Part shown: positions 44,796 through 55,447 of the stretch, in pieces
Position numbering within the stretch: position 1 is the stretch's first letter
How the letters are laid out: the number at the start of each line of letters is the position of its first letter
Origin: Streptomyces sp. CNQ-509
GTDB lineage: Bacteria > Actinomycetota > Actinomycetes > Streptomycetales > Streptomycetaceae
Length of the DNA: 64,000 bases
Direction of reading: 5' to 3'
Assembly: GCF_001011035.1 (NCBI RefSeq)
Contig: NZ_CP011492.1
Span: forward strand, 7,495,447 to 7,559,446
Notes under the pieces: generated by a model
Seen by the model: only the letters and a program-made list of their open reading frames with translations
Told to the model about the DNA's origin: nothing
Database searches by the model: none
Program-made: the position numbers and the translations under genes

Positions 44796-47700
44796 ATGCA
44801 GCCTCACGCCGACGACCTCATCCGCGCCCTCGAACCCCTGCCGTACCCGCGGCGCCTCGGCGAACTGGCCCTCGCCGCCCGCCGGGCCGCCGGCCGCGGC
44901 GAACTGGCCGCGCTCCTCGACGGGCTGGAGGGTCATGGCGGGTACGGCCGCCGGCTCGCGGCGTTCGCCGCCCTCGTCGGGCGCGACACCGCCTTCCTCG
45001 CCGCCCGGCTCGCCCACCCCGACCGCGCGGTGCGCGCCCAGGGGATGAAGGCCGTACGGCGCGGCCTGCTGCCCGACGACGCCGTCGTCGCCGCGTTCGA
45101 GGACGCGCCCGCAGTGGTGCGCGGGCAACTCGTCCGCGCCGTGGTCCGCGGCCGCCGCACCGCCGTGGCGGAGGCGCTGATCGGGCCGGTCGGCGAGCGG
45201 TGGGGCGACGCCGAGGCCGCGCGGCTGCTGCCCGCCTGCACGGAGGAGACCGTACGCCGCCTGCTGCCCGCGCTCTGGCCCGCGCTCAGCGGCCCCGCCG
45301 CCCTCGCCGGCCGCCACCCCGGGGCCGTACTGGACGAGGCGGAGCGGCAATTGGCCCCGCTGGCGCGCGGCGGCCGGGCGGCATGGTGGACCGCGAACTC
45401 CCGCGTCGTCGCCCCGCTCGCCGACGCCGCCCCGGAGCGCGTGCTGGACCTGCTGGAGCGCTTCTGCCACGGCGGGCTCCAGCCGCTCGTGCACGAGCGG
45501 CTGAACCGCCTCGTGGCCGCCGACCCCGGCCGCACCCTGCGCCTGCTGCTCGCCCCGGAGCGCCGCCGGGGGACCGCCGCGACCCGGCTCCCGCGCACCG
45601 TGCTCGACCGGCTCGTCGCCGCCGCGCCGCCCGAGCTGACCGAACTCGCCCGGCTCTGGCAGGAGAACACCTCCTCGCTCACCGACCTGCTGCGCCGCAC
45701 CCCGCCGTCCCGCCGCGAGGCGCTCTTCGACGCCGCCATGGCCGGACGGGACACCACCCGCGACGACTTCCCGCCCGACCTCCTCGACGCCCTGCCCCAC
45801 CCGCGCCGCGCGGCCGAGGCGCGCCGCATGGCGGCGCAGGCCCGCGAGCGTGAGGCGCACCCGTCGGTCGTGCTGCGCGCGGTGGCCTGCCTGCCCGTCG
45901 CCGAGGCCCGCGGCGAACTGCTCGCCGCCCTGCGCCGCTCCGACGCCGACGAGCGCGCCGAGGCGTACCGGCTGCTCGTCGCCAACGCCGCCCGCTCCGG
46001 CCACCCCGAGGACGTCACCAGCGCCGTCCGGCTGCTGGCCGAGCGGCTGCGCAACGACCAGGACCCGGTGCGCTCCGTCGCGCTGCGGCAGCTCGCCGGG
46101 ACCCATCCCGCGCTCTTCACCGCCGACGCGGCCGACCACCTCCACCTCATCGCCGCCGACGCGATCGCCGCCCGCGACTCCTCGTCGCTCACCCGCGGGG
46201 CGCTGCGCACGCTGGCTGTCGCGCTGCTCCGCGAGCACGCGGCGGGCGGGCGGCCCGAGCTGGTGAGCTTCTCGCTCCGTACGATCACCCGGCTCACCGG
46301 CCACACCGGCGGCGCCGACCTCGGCCGGCTGGACACCTCGCTGCGCCGCGGGCAGGAGCACGAGGTGTTCGACGCCCTCGAACCGTGGCTGGAGGCGGGC
46401 GCGGACAAGGTCGACCACGGGCTGACGTTCGCGCTCGCGCGGGCGCTCGGGCGGCGCGCCTGGGGAATGCCCAAACTGCAGGAGTACCTGTGGCAGGCGG
46501 TGCAATTCGGCAACGACGCGACCGTGAGCACCGCCGTGTCGCTGTGGCTGGAGCCGCGGGCGGGCCGCGGCGAGCGCGTCGGCCGGCTGCTGGCGCTGGA
46601 GCCGTCCGCGGCGGTCCTGCCGCCGGTGTACGCGGTGCTCGCCCGCAGCCGTACGGACCTGCTGGACGGCGTCCTCGGCGACACCCCGCCGTGGGGCAGG
46701 TTCCTGACGCGGCGCGCCTCCTGGACGCCGCCCGTCATCACGCCCGAGCGCTGGACGCCCGCCCAGCAGGCCGCCGCCGCCCGGCTGCTGGCCCGCGCGG
46801 CGGCCGACGCCGGGCTGCCGCTGCACGACCGCGCCCGGGCCCTCGCGGAGGTCGCCCGCATACCCGGCCACGGCTTCGACGTCGTCTTCCGCTACACCGG
46901 GGCGGACGACGTCGTGCTCGCCGAGGCCGCGCTCGCCGCCCTGGTCTGGACCGACCGGCCCGCGGAGGCGCTGCCGCTGCTGCTCGCGCACGCCGGCGGC
47001 GACCGCGCCCGCGTCGCCGTCTACGCCGCCACCCGCGCCACCCGGCACGCGGCACCCTCGCGCGTCGAGGCGGCCCTGCGCCCGCTGCTGCTGCCCGGCC
47101 CCGACGGGTCCGTCGCGAAGGTGACGAGCCGCAAGGAGGCCGTCCGCCTCGCCGCCGCCCGGCTGCCGGCCGAGCGCGCGGCGGTGCTGGTGGCGGGTGC
47201 GTACGAACTGCCCGAGCAGCACCGCGACGTCCGCGCCGCGTGCGTGGCGTTCGCCGGCGGCCTGCTCGGCAGGCCGGAGGTGTGGGGGATGCTGGAGGCG
47301 GCCGCGGCCGACGACCCGGAGGTACGGCTCCCGCTGCTCCGGCCGCAGCCGCGCGACCTGCGCGAGGAGTACCGGCCGCGGTACGCGGGCCTGGTGGAGG
47401 CCGCGAGCCGCACCGAGGATCCGCAGCTCGCCTGGGCCGCGTACACCGGCCTCGCCGGCTGGGCGCCGTGGTCGCCGACCGCGGCGGACGTGCTGTGCCG
47501 CGCGGTCACCGACCTCGGCAACCGCGGTACGTGGGAGCCCGCGGCCGACGCCCTCGTCACCCTGGCGATCAACGCCCCCGCGGACGACCCGGCGCGCGAG
47601 CCCGTCGTACGCGCCGCGCGTGAACTCCGCGTCCGCGCCCTCGGCCAGCCCGACGCCGAGAAGGACCGCGACCTGCCCGCACGCCGGCGCCTCGCCTCCC

Positions 47701-48176
47701 TGGTGTGGCGGCTGACCACGCGGACACGGACCCTGCGCCCCCTGCTGCGGCCCACGGTGCACGCGTTCGCCGACGTGCTCGCGGCGGACGACGACTTCGT
47801 GCCGCAGGCGGCGGTGCTGCGCACGGAGGCCCTGGACCTGGAGGCCGGAACCGCGGAGCTGACGGCGGCGCTGCTGGACCTCGCGGCGCTCCACGAGGGG
47901 CGCCCCGTGCTCGCCGAGACGACGGCGGGCACGCTGGGCCGCCGGCTGGACGGGGACGGCCGGCCGGGCACGCCGGACGCCCGGGCGGAGGCGGCCCGCG
48001 CGCTGGCGGCGGCGGGCGGGCACGCGGAGGGCCTCTTCGCGGTCGCGCTCACCAAGTCCGGCGGTACGCGCGCGGGCTGGCCGGAGCCCTGGCGGGCCAC
48101 GCTGCGCACCCTGCGCGCACACCCGGAGCGGGAGGTGCGGGACGCGGCCCTCGAAGTGCAGACGGCACCCGAGTAG
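44796..48176 (+). CDS. Large HEAT-repeat-like protein
   Basis: A 1,126-residue soluble protein, ATG 44796, with no signal peptide. It is almost wholly alpha-helical in appearance: Leu/Ala/Arg-rich helices about 15-20 residues long separated by short turns with conserved Pro, Asp and Arg, e.g. RLAHPDRAVRAQGMKAVRRGLL and RNDQDPVRSVALRQLAGTHP. This is the look of HEAT-type alpha-solenoids that serve as scaffolds. I see no catalytic motif. Comparable giant HEAT-like proteins occur once or a few times in many Streptomyces genomes without assigned role. It is monocistronic. Confidence 0.8.
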   Translation: MQPHADDLIRALEPLPYPRRLGELALAARRAAGRGELAALLDGLEGHGGYGRRLAAFAALVGRDTAFLAARLAHPDRAVRAQGMKAVRRGLLPDDAVVAAFEDAPAVVRGQLVRAVVRGRRTAVAEALIGPVGERWGDAEAARLLPACTEETVRRLLPALWPALSGPAALAGRHPGAVLDEAERQLAPLARGGRAAWWTANSRVVAPLADAAPERVLDLLERFCHGGLQPLVHERLNRLVAADPGRTLRLLLAPERRRGTAATRLPRTVLDRLVAAAPPELTELARLWQENTSSLTDLLRRTPPSRREALFDAAMAGRDTTRDDFPPDLLDALPHPRRAAEARRMAAQAREREAHPSVVLRAVACLPVAEARGELLAALRRSDADERAEAYRLLVANAARSGHPEDVTSAVRLLAERLRNDQDPVRSVALRQLAGTHPALFTADAADHLHLIAADAIAARDSSSLTRGALRTLAVALLREHAAGGRPELVSFSLRTITRLTGHTGGADLGRLDTSLRRGQEHEVFDALEPWLEAGADKVDHGLTFALARALGRRAWGMPKLQEYLWQAVQFGNDATVSTAVSLWLEPRAGRGERVGRLLALEPSAAVLPPVYAVLARSRTDLLDGVLGDTPPWGRFLTRRASWTPPVITPERWTPAQQAAAARLLARAAADAGLPLHDRARALAEVARIPGHGFDVVFRYTGADDVVLAEAALAALVWTDRPAEALPLLLAHAGGDRARVAVYAATRATRHAAPSRVEAALRPLLLPGPDGSVAKVTSRKEAVRLAAARLPAERAAVLVAGAYELPEQHRDVRAACVAFAGGLLGRPEVWGMLEAAAADDPEVRLPLLRPQPRDLREEYRPRYAGLVEAASRTEDPQLAWAAYTGLAGWAPWSPTAADVLCRAVTDLGNRGTWEPAADALVTLAINAPADDPAREPVVRAARELRVRALGQPDAEKDRDLPARRRLASLVWRLTTRTRTLRPLLRPTVHAFADVLAADDDFVPQAAVLRTEALDLEAGTAELTAALLDLAALHEGRPVLAETTAGTLGRRLDGDGRPGTPDARAEAARALAAAGGHAEGLFAVALTKSGGTRAGWPEPWRATLRTLRAHPEREVRDAALEVQTAPE

Positions 48177-48215
48177 GCCGTACGGACCGGGGGCGCCGGC
48201 TCGTACGGGAGCGCG

Positions 48216-48240
48216 GCGGGCCCGTTCACCGCGGGCCCGC
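48216..48240. terminator. Hairpin between convergent genes
   Basis: GCGGGCCC (48216-48223) pairs with GGGCCCGC (48233-48240) around nine bases, between stops at 48176 and 48250. A weaker stem CCGTACG/CGTACGG lies just before it (48178-48208). Confidence 0.65.
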
Positions 48241-48249
48241 TCGCCCCCG

Positions 48250-49434
48250 CTACGGCGACGCGACCCAGACCCGGAAGCCCATCCCCGCCGTCACCAGCCG
48301 GGCCGTCAGCGCCTCGCCCATCGCCTGCGCCGTCGTGACCTGCCCCGACGTCTCCGGCAGCGGGTCGTACGCCAGGCACATCGCCGCCTCCGCCAGCATC
48401 TTCGCCGACTCGTCGTACCCCGGGTCCCCGCCGCTGACCTCCGTCACCACCCGCCGGCCGCCGCCCGTGCCCACGAAGCGGGCCGAGAACCAACTGCGCG
48501 CCCGGCGCTGCTCCACCGGGCCCGTGCCCGGCGCCAGCCGGGACGCCATCAGCTTCCGCAGCGGCGGCAATTGGGCCGCGGCGGCGAACGCCCCGGCGCC
48601 CAGCACGCTGCCCGCGGCGACCGGCAGCCGCCTGACGGCGGCGTAGTGGCGGTAGCGGAAGTCGGGCCCGTACCGCGGCAGCGCCGCCGCCGACCGCGCC
48701 ACCACCCGCGACTCCAGCGTCGGCAGCGGCAGCCCCCACGCGCGCACCGCGCCGCTGCGCGTCGGCGCGCCCAGCGGCGCCCGCACCCGGCGCCCCGTCA
48801 CCCGCGGTTCCATCCGGCGGCGGGCCCGCGCCGCGCGCGCCCCCGGCAGCGGCCGGGAGACGACCCCGAGCGCGGACGCGAGCGTGCCTCCGGAGAGCCC
48901 GCCCGCGGCGCGCAGGAAGCCGTCGATGCGCAGCGGCACGTCCTCCGGCAGTTGCCCGACGGTGAACCGCACGCCGAGGTCGAACGGCGTGCACTCGAAC
49001 CCGCAGGCGTGCACCAGCCGGGCCCCGGTCTCCCGGGCCCGCTCGTGGTGGCGCACGTACACCCGGTCGACGAACTCCGGCTCGCCGGTCAGGTCCGCGT
49101 AGTCCGTCCCGGCCGCGGCGCAGGCGGCGGCCAGCGGCTCGCCGTGTCGCAGGAACGGGCCGACCGCCGTGGCCACCACCCGGGTCCGCTCGGCCAGTCC
49201 GCGCAGCGCCGCGGGATCCGCCGCGTCCGCGGTGAGCAGCGGCAGGTCGCCCCACTCCGGCCGGATCGCGGCCACCCGGTCGCGTACCTCCGCCAGCCTG
49301 CCGGTGTCGCGCCCGGCGAGCGCCCAGCGGCAGCCTGCCGGCGCGTGCCGGGCCAGGTACTCGGCGGTGAGTCCGCCGGTGAAGCCGGTGGCGCCGAAGA
49401 GGATGAGGTCGTGCGGCCGGGGCTCGTCTGCCAT
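48250..49434 (-). CDS. Saccharopine-dehydrogenase-like / trans-enoyl reductase family
   Basis: A 394-residue protein with N-terminal Rossmann motif LFGATGFTGGLTAEYLARH, GRDTGRLAEV and TAVGPFLRHGEPLAAACAAAGTDYADLTGE, the hallmark order of the saccharopine-dehydrogenase-like family that includes the mycobacterial trans-acting enoyl reductase for phthiocerol and phenolphthiocerol lipids. The C-terminal part contains a moderately hydrophobic segment (VAAGSVLGAGAFAAAAQLPPL). The substrate is unknown; in Streptomyces these are usually orphans. It is divergent from the beta-oxidation operon. Confidence 0.87.
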   Translation of the reverse strand: MADEPRPHDLILFGATGFTGGLTAEYLARHAPAGCRWALAGRDTGRLAEVRDRVAAIRPEWGDLPLLTADAADPAALRGLAERTRVVATAVGPFLRHGEPLAAACAAAGTDYADLTGEPEFVDRVYVRHHERARETGARLVHACGFECTPFDLGVRFTVGQLPEDVPLRIDGFLRAAGGLSGGTLASALGVVSRPLPGARAARARRRMEPRVTGRRVRAPLGAPTRSGAVRAWGLPLPTLESRVVARSAAALPRYGPDFRYRHYAAVRRLPVAAGSVLGAGAFAAAAQLPPLRKLMASRLAPGTGPVEQRRARSWFSARFVGTGGGRRVVTEVSGGDPGYDESAKMLAEAAMCLAYDPLPETSGQVTTAQAMGEALTARLVTAGMGFRVWVASP

Positions 49435-49541
49435 GGCACCCAGGGTGGTTCATGAGGCGCCGTCACGTATACGCGCCGGACGGTGGATTCCCGTTCCGTG
49501 CCCCCGCGGCGGCGTCCGACCCGCGCGGGGTGTCCCCGCAC

Positions 49542-49598
49542 TTGTGCCCACTGAAACGTGTTCTTATCATCTCTGGTGTTACACAGTTGGTGTCACAC
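49542..49598 (+). promoter_or_regulatory. Promoter plus twin GTGTnACAC operator for acyl-CoA operon
   Basis: TTGTGC (49542-49547), a 17-base spacer and TATCAT (49565-49570) form a good vegetative promoter. Directly downstream, GTGTTACAC (49576-49584) and GTGTCACAC (49590-49598) are two identical-type palindromes 14 bases apart centre to centre, overlapping the expected start point near 49577. This is where a repressor would block initiation. The first gene begins at 49612. Confidence 0.7.
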
Positions 49599-49611
49599 TG
49601 CTGGGGGCTTG

Positions 49612-50781
49612 ATGGGGAGCACGGGGCACGGCCCGCTGCACGGCGTACGCGTGGTCGAGCTGGCCGGCATCGGCCCCGGGCCGTTCGCCGCCATGCTCCT
49701 GGCCGACCTCGGCGCCGACGTCGTACGGATCGACCGGCCCGGCGGCCCGGGACTCGGCATCGACCCCGCGCACGACCTCACCAACCGCAACAAGCGCTCC
49801 GTCGTCCTCGACCTCAAGTCCGCGTCCGGCGCCGCCGCCGCGCTGGCCCTCGCCGAGCGGGCCGACATCCTCGTCGAGGGCTTCCGCCCCGGCGTCGCCG
49901 AGCGCCTCGGCGTCGGCCCCGGCGACTGCCTGGCGCGCAACCCCCGGCTGGTGTACGGGCGGATGACCGGCTGGGGCCAGGAGGGGCCGCTGGCGGAGAC
50001 CGCGGGGCACGACATCGGCTACGTCGCCGTCACCGGCGCGCTCGGCATGATCGGCCCCGCCGGCGGCCCGCCCGCCGTCCCCGCCAACCTCCTCGGTGAC
50101 TACGCCGGTGGTTCGCTCTACCTCGTCGTCGGCGTGCTGTCCGCACTGCAGCACGCCCGTACCACCGGGGAGGGGCAGGTCGTCGACGCGGCCATCGTGG
50201 ACGGCACCGCGCACCTCACCGCGATGATCCACGCCATGGTCGCCGCCGGCGCCTGGACCGACCGCCGCGGCGCCAACCTCCTCGACGGCGGCGCGCCGTT
50301 CTACGGCGTCTACGAGACCGCAGACGGGCAGTACATGGCCGTCGGCGCGCTGGAACCCGCGTTCTACGAGGAGTTCGTCCGCCTCCTCGGCGCCCCGGGC
50401 CACCTGCCCGACCGTGGCGATCCCGCCGCCTGGGCGGAGCTGCGCGAGCGGCTTGCCGCGCGGTTCCGGGAGCGTACGCGCGCGGAGTGGACCGAGGTCT
50501 TCGCCGGCTCCGACGCCTGCGTCGCCCCCGTGCTGTCCCTGCGCGAGGCCCGCGACCACCCGCACCTCGCCGCCCGCGGCACCTTCACCGAGGAGTACGG
50601 CACCGTCCAGCCCGCCCCCGCGCCCCGGTTCTCCGCCACCCCCGGCGCCGTACGCCGTCCGCCCGCCGCCCCGGGCGCCGACACCGCGGCCGTCGCCCGC
50701 GAATGGGACGTCCCCGGTCTCTCCGGCCTGCCCGACCCCACCCCCACCCCCACCCCCGCCCCGACCCAGGAGGAGCGTTGA
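49612..50781 (+). CDS. CoA-transferase family III (CaiB/BaiF, racemase-like)
   Basis: A 389-residue protein from ATG 49612 with GGGGG ahead of it. The N-terminus GVRVVELAGIGPGPFAAMLLADLGADVVRID, the RNKRSVVLDLKS segment and GHDIGYVAVTGAL (catalytic Asp region) identify the family; similarity in the Asp region and the FSATPGAVRRPP end points to alpha-methylacyl-CoA racemase-type members. It either transfers CoA between acids or epimerises 2-methyl-branched acyl-CoA to the isomer that acyl-CoA dehydrogenase accepts. It is first in a four-gene beta-oxidation operon, and its stop overlaps the next start (TTGA). Confidence 0.9.
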   Translation: MGSTGHGPLHGVRVVELAGIGPGPFAAMLLADLGADVVRIDRPGGPGLGIDPAHDLTNRNKRSVVLDLKSASGAAAALALAERADILVEGFRPGVAERLGVGPGDCLARNPRLVYGRMTGWGQEGPLAETAGHDIGYVAVTGALGMIGPAGGPPAVPANLLGDYAGGSLYLVVGVLSALQHARTTGEGQVVDAAIVDGTAHLTAMIHAMVAAGAWTDRRGANLLDGGAPFYGVYETADGQYMAVGALEPAFYEEFVRLLGAPGHLPDRGDPAAWAELRERLAARFRERTRAEWTEVFAGSDACVAPVLSLREARDHPHLAARGTFTEEYGTVQPAPAPRFSATPGAVRRPPAAPGADTAAVAREWDVPGLSGLPDPTPTPTPAPTQEER

Positions 50782-51920
50782 AGCGCCGGCTGTACGGGCC
50801 CGAGCACCTGGCCTTCCGCGAGACCGTGCGGACCTTCCTCGCCAAGGAGGTCACCCCGCACTACGCGCGATGGGAGGCCGACGGCATCGTCTCCCGCGAC
50901 GCCTGGCGCGCCGCCGGGCGGCAGGGGCTGCTCGGCCTCGCCGTCCCCGAGGAGTACGGCGGCGGGGGCCACGACGACTACCGCTTCGCGGCCGTGCTGG
51001 CCGAGGAGTTCGCCGGCGCCGGCGCCCCGGGACTCGCCGTGGGCCTGCACAACGACGTCATCGGCCCGTATCTGACCTCCCTGGCGACCGACGAGCAGAA
51101 GCGCCGCTGGCTGCCCGGCTTCTGCACCGGCGAGCTGATCACCGCCATCGCCATGACCGAGCCGGGCGCCGGCTCCGACCTCCAGGGCATCCGCACCACC
51201 GCCGAGGACCGCGGGGACCACTGGCTGCTCAACGGCGCCAAGACGTTCATCTCCAACGGCATCCTCGCCGACCTCGTCGTCGTGGTCGCCAGGACCACCC
51301 CCGAGGGCGGCGCGCACGGGCTCAGCCTGCTGGTCGTCGAGCGCGGCGCGGCCGGCTTCGAGCGCGGCCGGAACCTCGACAAGATCGGCCAGAAGGCCCA
51401 GGACACCGCCGAGTTGTTCTTCACCGACGTACGGGTGCCGAAGGACAACCTGCTGGGGGAGCGCGACGGCGCCTTCGGCCACCTCATGGCCCACCTGCCG
51501 CAGGAGCGGATGGCCATCGCCGTCGCCGCGGTCGCCGCAGCCGAGCACCTGGTCGAGGCCACCACGGCGTACGTCAGGGAGCGAGAGGCGTTCGGCAGGC
51601 CGCTCGGCCGGTTCCAGCACATCCGCTTCGAGATCGCCGAGATGGCCACCGAGTGCGCCGTGACCCGGACGTTCGTCGACCGCTGCATCGAGGACCTGGC
51701 GGCCGGCGAGCTGGACGCGGTGCACGCCTCGATGGCCAAGTGGTGGGCCACCGAGCTGCAGAAACGTACCGCGGACCGCTGCCTGCAACTGCACGGCGGC
51801 TACGGCTACATGAGCGAGTTCCCCGTGGCCCGCGCCTTCACCGACGGGCGTGTCCAGACCATCTACGGCGGCACCACCGAGATCATGAAAGAGATCATCG
51901 GCCGCTCCCTGCTCTCCTGA
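50778..51920 (+). CDS. Acyl-CoA dehydrogenase (LCAD-like)
   Basis: A 380-residue FAD enzyme. The start is TTG 50778: AGGAGG lies just upstream, the codon overlaps the preceding stop, and the family's N-terminus begins here. Motifs include LGLAVPEEYGGGG, AMTEPGAGSDLQGIRT (FAD/substrate loop), TFISNG, LHGGYGYMSEFPVARAFTDGRV and the C-terminal YGGTTEIMKEIIGRSL. The position of the MCAD catalytic Glu reads Gly (YGGT), so the base is probably the helix-G Glu used by long-chain and isovaleryl-type enzymes. It performs the first oxidation of beta-oxidation. Confidence 0.93.
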   Translation: MKRRLYGPEHLAFRETVRTFLAKEVTPHYARWEADGIVSRDAWRAAGRQGLLGLAVPEEYGGGGHDDYRFAAVLAEEFAGAGAPGLAVGLHNDVIGPYLTSLATDEQKRRWLPGFCTGELITAIAMTEPGAGSDLQGIRTTAEDRGDHWLLNGAKTFISNGILADLVVVVARTTPEGGAHGLSLLVVERGAAGFERGRNLDKIGQKAQDTAELFFTDVRVPKDNLLGERDGAFGHLMAHLPQERMAIAVAAVAAAEHLVEATTAYVREREAFGRPLGRFQHIRFEIAEMATECAVTRTFVDRCIEDLAAGELDAVHASMAKWWATELQKRTADRCLQLHGGYGYMSEFPVARAFTDGRVQTIYGGTTEIMKEIIGRSLLS

Positions 51921-51934
51921 GAGGCGCACCAACC

Positions 51935-53170
<1,236 letters not shown>

Positions 53171-53209
53171 CCCCGTCCCGCCCCCGCCTACGGAGACCAT
53201 CTCATCACC

Positions 53210-55387
53210 ATGAGCCACACGAACACGATCCGCTGGGAGCAGGACGACACCGGCGTCGTCACCCTCGTCCTGGACGACCCGAACCAGTCCGCCAACACCA
53301 TGAACGCGGACTTCATCCAGTCGCTCACCGTCGTCGCCGACCGGCTGGAGGCCGAGCGGGACGGCGTGCGCGGCGTCGTCTTCGCCTCCGCGAAGAAGAC
53401 CTTCTTCGCCGGCGGCGACCTGCACGACCTCATCCGCATCGACCGGGAGCACGCGCGCGAGGCGTTCGACGCCGGCATGGCCGTCAAGCACGCGCTGCGC
53501 CGCATCGAGACACTCGGCAAGCCCGTCGTCGCGGCCCTCAACGGCGCGGCACTGGGCGGCGGCTACGAGATCGCGCTCGCCTGCCACCACCGCGTCGCCC
53601 TGGACGCGCCCGGCTCGAAGATCGGGCTGCCCGAGGTCACCCTCGGCCTGCTGCCCGCGGGCGGCGGCGTCACCCGTACCGTACGGCTGATGGGCATCAC
53701 CGACGCGCTGCTGAAGGTGCTGCTCCAGGGCACCCAGTACCGGCCGCGGCGGGCGCTGGAGAACGGGCTCGTGCACGAGGTCGTCGAAACCGAGGAGGAA
53801 CTGCGCGCCGCCGCCCGCGCGTTCGTCGACGCCCACCCGGAGTCCCGGCAGCCCTGGGACGAGCCCGGCTACCGGATCCCCGGCGGCACGCCGCAGAACC
53901 CGAAGTTCGCGGCCAACCTCCCCGCGTTCCCCGCCAACCTGAAGAAGCAGCTCGGCGGCGCCCCGTTCCCCGCCCCGCGCAGCATCATGGCGGCGGCGGT
54001 CGAGGGCTCCCAGGTCGACTTCGAGACCGCCCAGGTCATCGAGGCCCGCTACTTCGTCGACCTGGCCGTCGGGCAGACCGCCAAGAACATGATCCAGGCG
54101 TTCTTCTTCGACCTCCAGGCCGTCAACGCCGGCCGCTCCCGCCCGTCCGGCGTCCCCGAGCGGCGGGTGGCGAAGGTCGCCGTGCTGGGCGCCGGGATGA
54201 TGGGCGCCGGCATCGCCTACGCCTGCGCGCGCGCCGGCATCGAGGTCGTGCTGAAGGACGTGTCGCCCGAGGCGGCCGAGAAGGGCAAGGCGTACTCCGC
54301 CGGGCTGCTCGACAAGCAGCTCGCCAAGGGCCGTACGACGCAGGAGAAGCGGGACGCACTGCTGGCCCGCATCACGCCGGCCGCGGACCCGGCGGAGCTG
54401 GCCGGCTGTGACGCCGTGATCGAGGCGGTCTTCGAGGACCCCGCGCTCAAGCACAAGGTGTTCCAGGAGATCCAGGACGTCGTCGCGCCCGACGCGCTGC
54501 TCTGCTCCAACACCTCCACCCTGCCCATCACGCTGCTCGCCGAAGGCGTCGCCCGCCCGCAGGACTTCGTCGGGCTGCACTTCTTCTCGCCCGTCGACAA
54601 GATGCCGCTGGTCGAGATCATCAAGGGGGAGCGCACCGGCGACGAGGCGCTGGCGCGCGCCTTCGACCTCGTACGGCAGCTCGCCAAGACCCCGATCGTG
54701 GTGAACGACTCGCGCGGCTTCTTCACCTCCCGCGTGATCGGCCACTTCATCAACGAGGGCGTGGCCATGGTCGGCGAGGGGATCGAGCCCGCGACCGTCG
54801 AGCAGGCCGCCGCCCAGGCCGGCTACCCGGCCAAGGTGCTGTCCCTGCTCGACGAGCTGACCCTCACGCTGCCCCGGAAGATCCGCAACGAGACGCGCGC
54901 GGCCGTCGAGGCCGCGGGCGGCAGCTACCCCGTGCACCCGGCGGAGGCGGTCATCGACCGCATGGTCGACGAGTTCGGCCGCACCGGGCGGGCCGGGGGA
55001 GCGGGCTTCTACGACTACGAGGACGGGAAGCGGACCCGGCTGTGGCCGGGGCTGCGGGAGCACTTCACCAAGGCGGACCGGGAGCCGCCGCCGCTGCGCG
55101 ACCTCCAGGAGCGGATGCTGTTCGCGGAGGCGCTGGACACCGTCCGGCTGGTCGAGGAGGGCGTGCTGACGTCCGTCGCGGACGCGAACATCGGCTCGGT
55201 CTTCGGCATCGGCTTCCCCGCCTGGACCGGCGGCGTGCTGCAGTACATCAACGGCTACGACGGCGGGCTGTCCGGCTTCGTGGCGCGGGCACGGGAGCTG
55301 GCGGAGGCGTACGGCGAACGCTTCGAGCCGCCCGCGCTGCTGCTGGCGAAGGCCGAGCGGGGCGAGCCGTTCATGGACGCCGTCTGA
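53210..55387 (+). CDS. fadB: Multifunctional FadB/FadJ-type beta-oxidation protein
   Basis: A 725-residue fusion from ATG 53210. N-terminal enoyl-CoA hydratase (about 10-200) with both catalytic glutamates in GGGYEIALAC and GLPEVTLGLLPAGGG; linker region about 200-320; NAD-binding domain with LGAGMMGAGIA (Gly327-Gly332) and SNTSTLPIT; dehydrogenase His in LHFFSPVDKMPLVEII; C-terminal 3HCDH repeats (NDSRGFFTSRV ... PAWTGGVLQYINGYDGG). It hydrates enoyl-CoA and oxidises the 3-hydroxyacyl-CoA. It ends the operon before a perfect 15-base hairpin. Confidence 0.95.
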   Translation: MSHTNTIRWEQDDTGVVTLVLDDPNQSANTMNADFIQSLTVVADRLEAERDGVRGVVFASAKKTFFAGGDLHDLIRIDREHAREAFDAGMAVKHALRRIETLGKPVVAALNGAALGGGYEIALACHHRVALDAPGSKIGLPEVTLGLLPAGGGVTRTVRLMGITDALLKVLLQGTQYRPRRALENGLVHEVVETEEELRAAARAFVDAHPESRQPWDEPGYRIPGGTPQNPKFAANLPAFPANLKKQLGGAPFPAPRSIMAAAVEGSQVDFETAQVIEARYFVDLAVGQTAKNMIQAFFFDLQAVNAGRSRPSGVPERRVAKVAVLGAGMMGAGIAYACARAGIEVVLKDVSPEAAEKGKAYSAGLLDKQLAKGRTTQEKRDALLARITPAADPAELAGCDAVIEAVFEDPALKHKVFQEIQDVVAPDALLCSNTSTLPITLLAEGVARPQDFVGLHFFSPVDKMPLVEIIKGERTGDEALARAFDLVRQLAKTPIVVNDSRGFFTSRVIGHFINEGVAMVGEGIEPATVEQAAAQAGYPAKVLSLLDELTLTLPRKIRNETRAAVEAAGGSYPVHPAEAVIDRMVDEFGRTGRAGGAGFYDYEDGKRTRLWPGLREHFTKADREPPPLRDLQERMLFAEALDTVRLVEEGVLTSVADANIGSVFGIGFPAWTGGVLQYINGYDGGLSGFVARARELAEAYGERFEPPALLLAKAERGEPFMDAV

Positions 55388-55391
55388 CCGA

Positions 55392-55430
55392 GCCGGGGCC
55401 CCGCCGCGCCGGTCCCGGCGGGGCCCCGGC
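55392..55430. terminator. Perfect 15-bp hairpin ending the fad operon
   Basis: Arms 55392-55406 and 55416-55430 are fully complementary around a 9-base loop. It lies 5 bases after the fadB stop and 17 bases before the convergent amidase-fragment stop, so it can act on both strands. Confidence 0.88.
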
Positions 55431-55447
55431 GTGCGGCGGGGTCGTCG

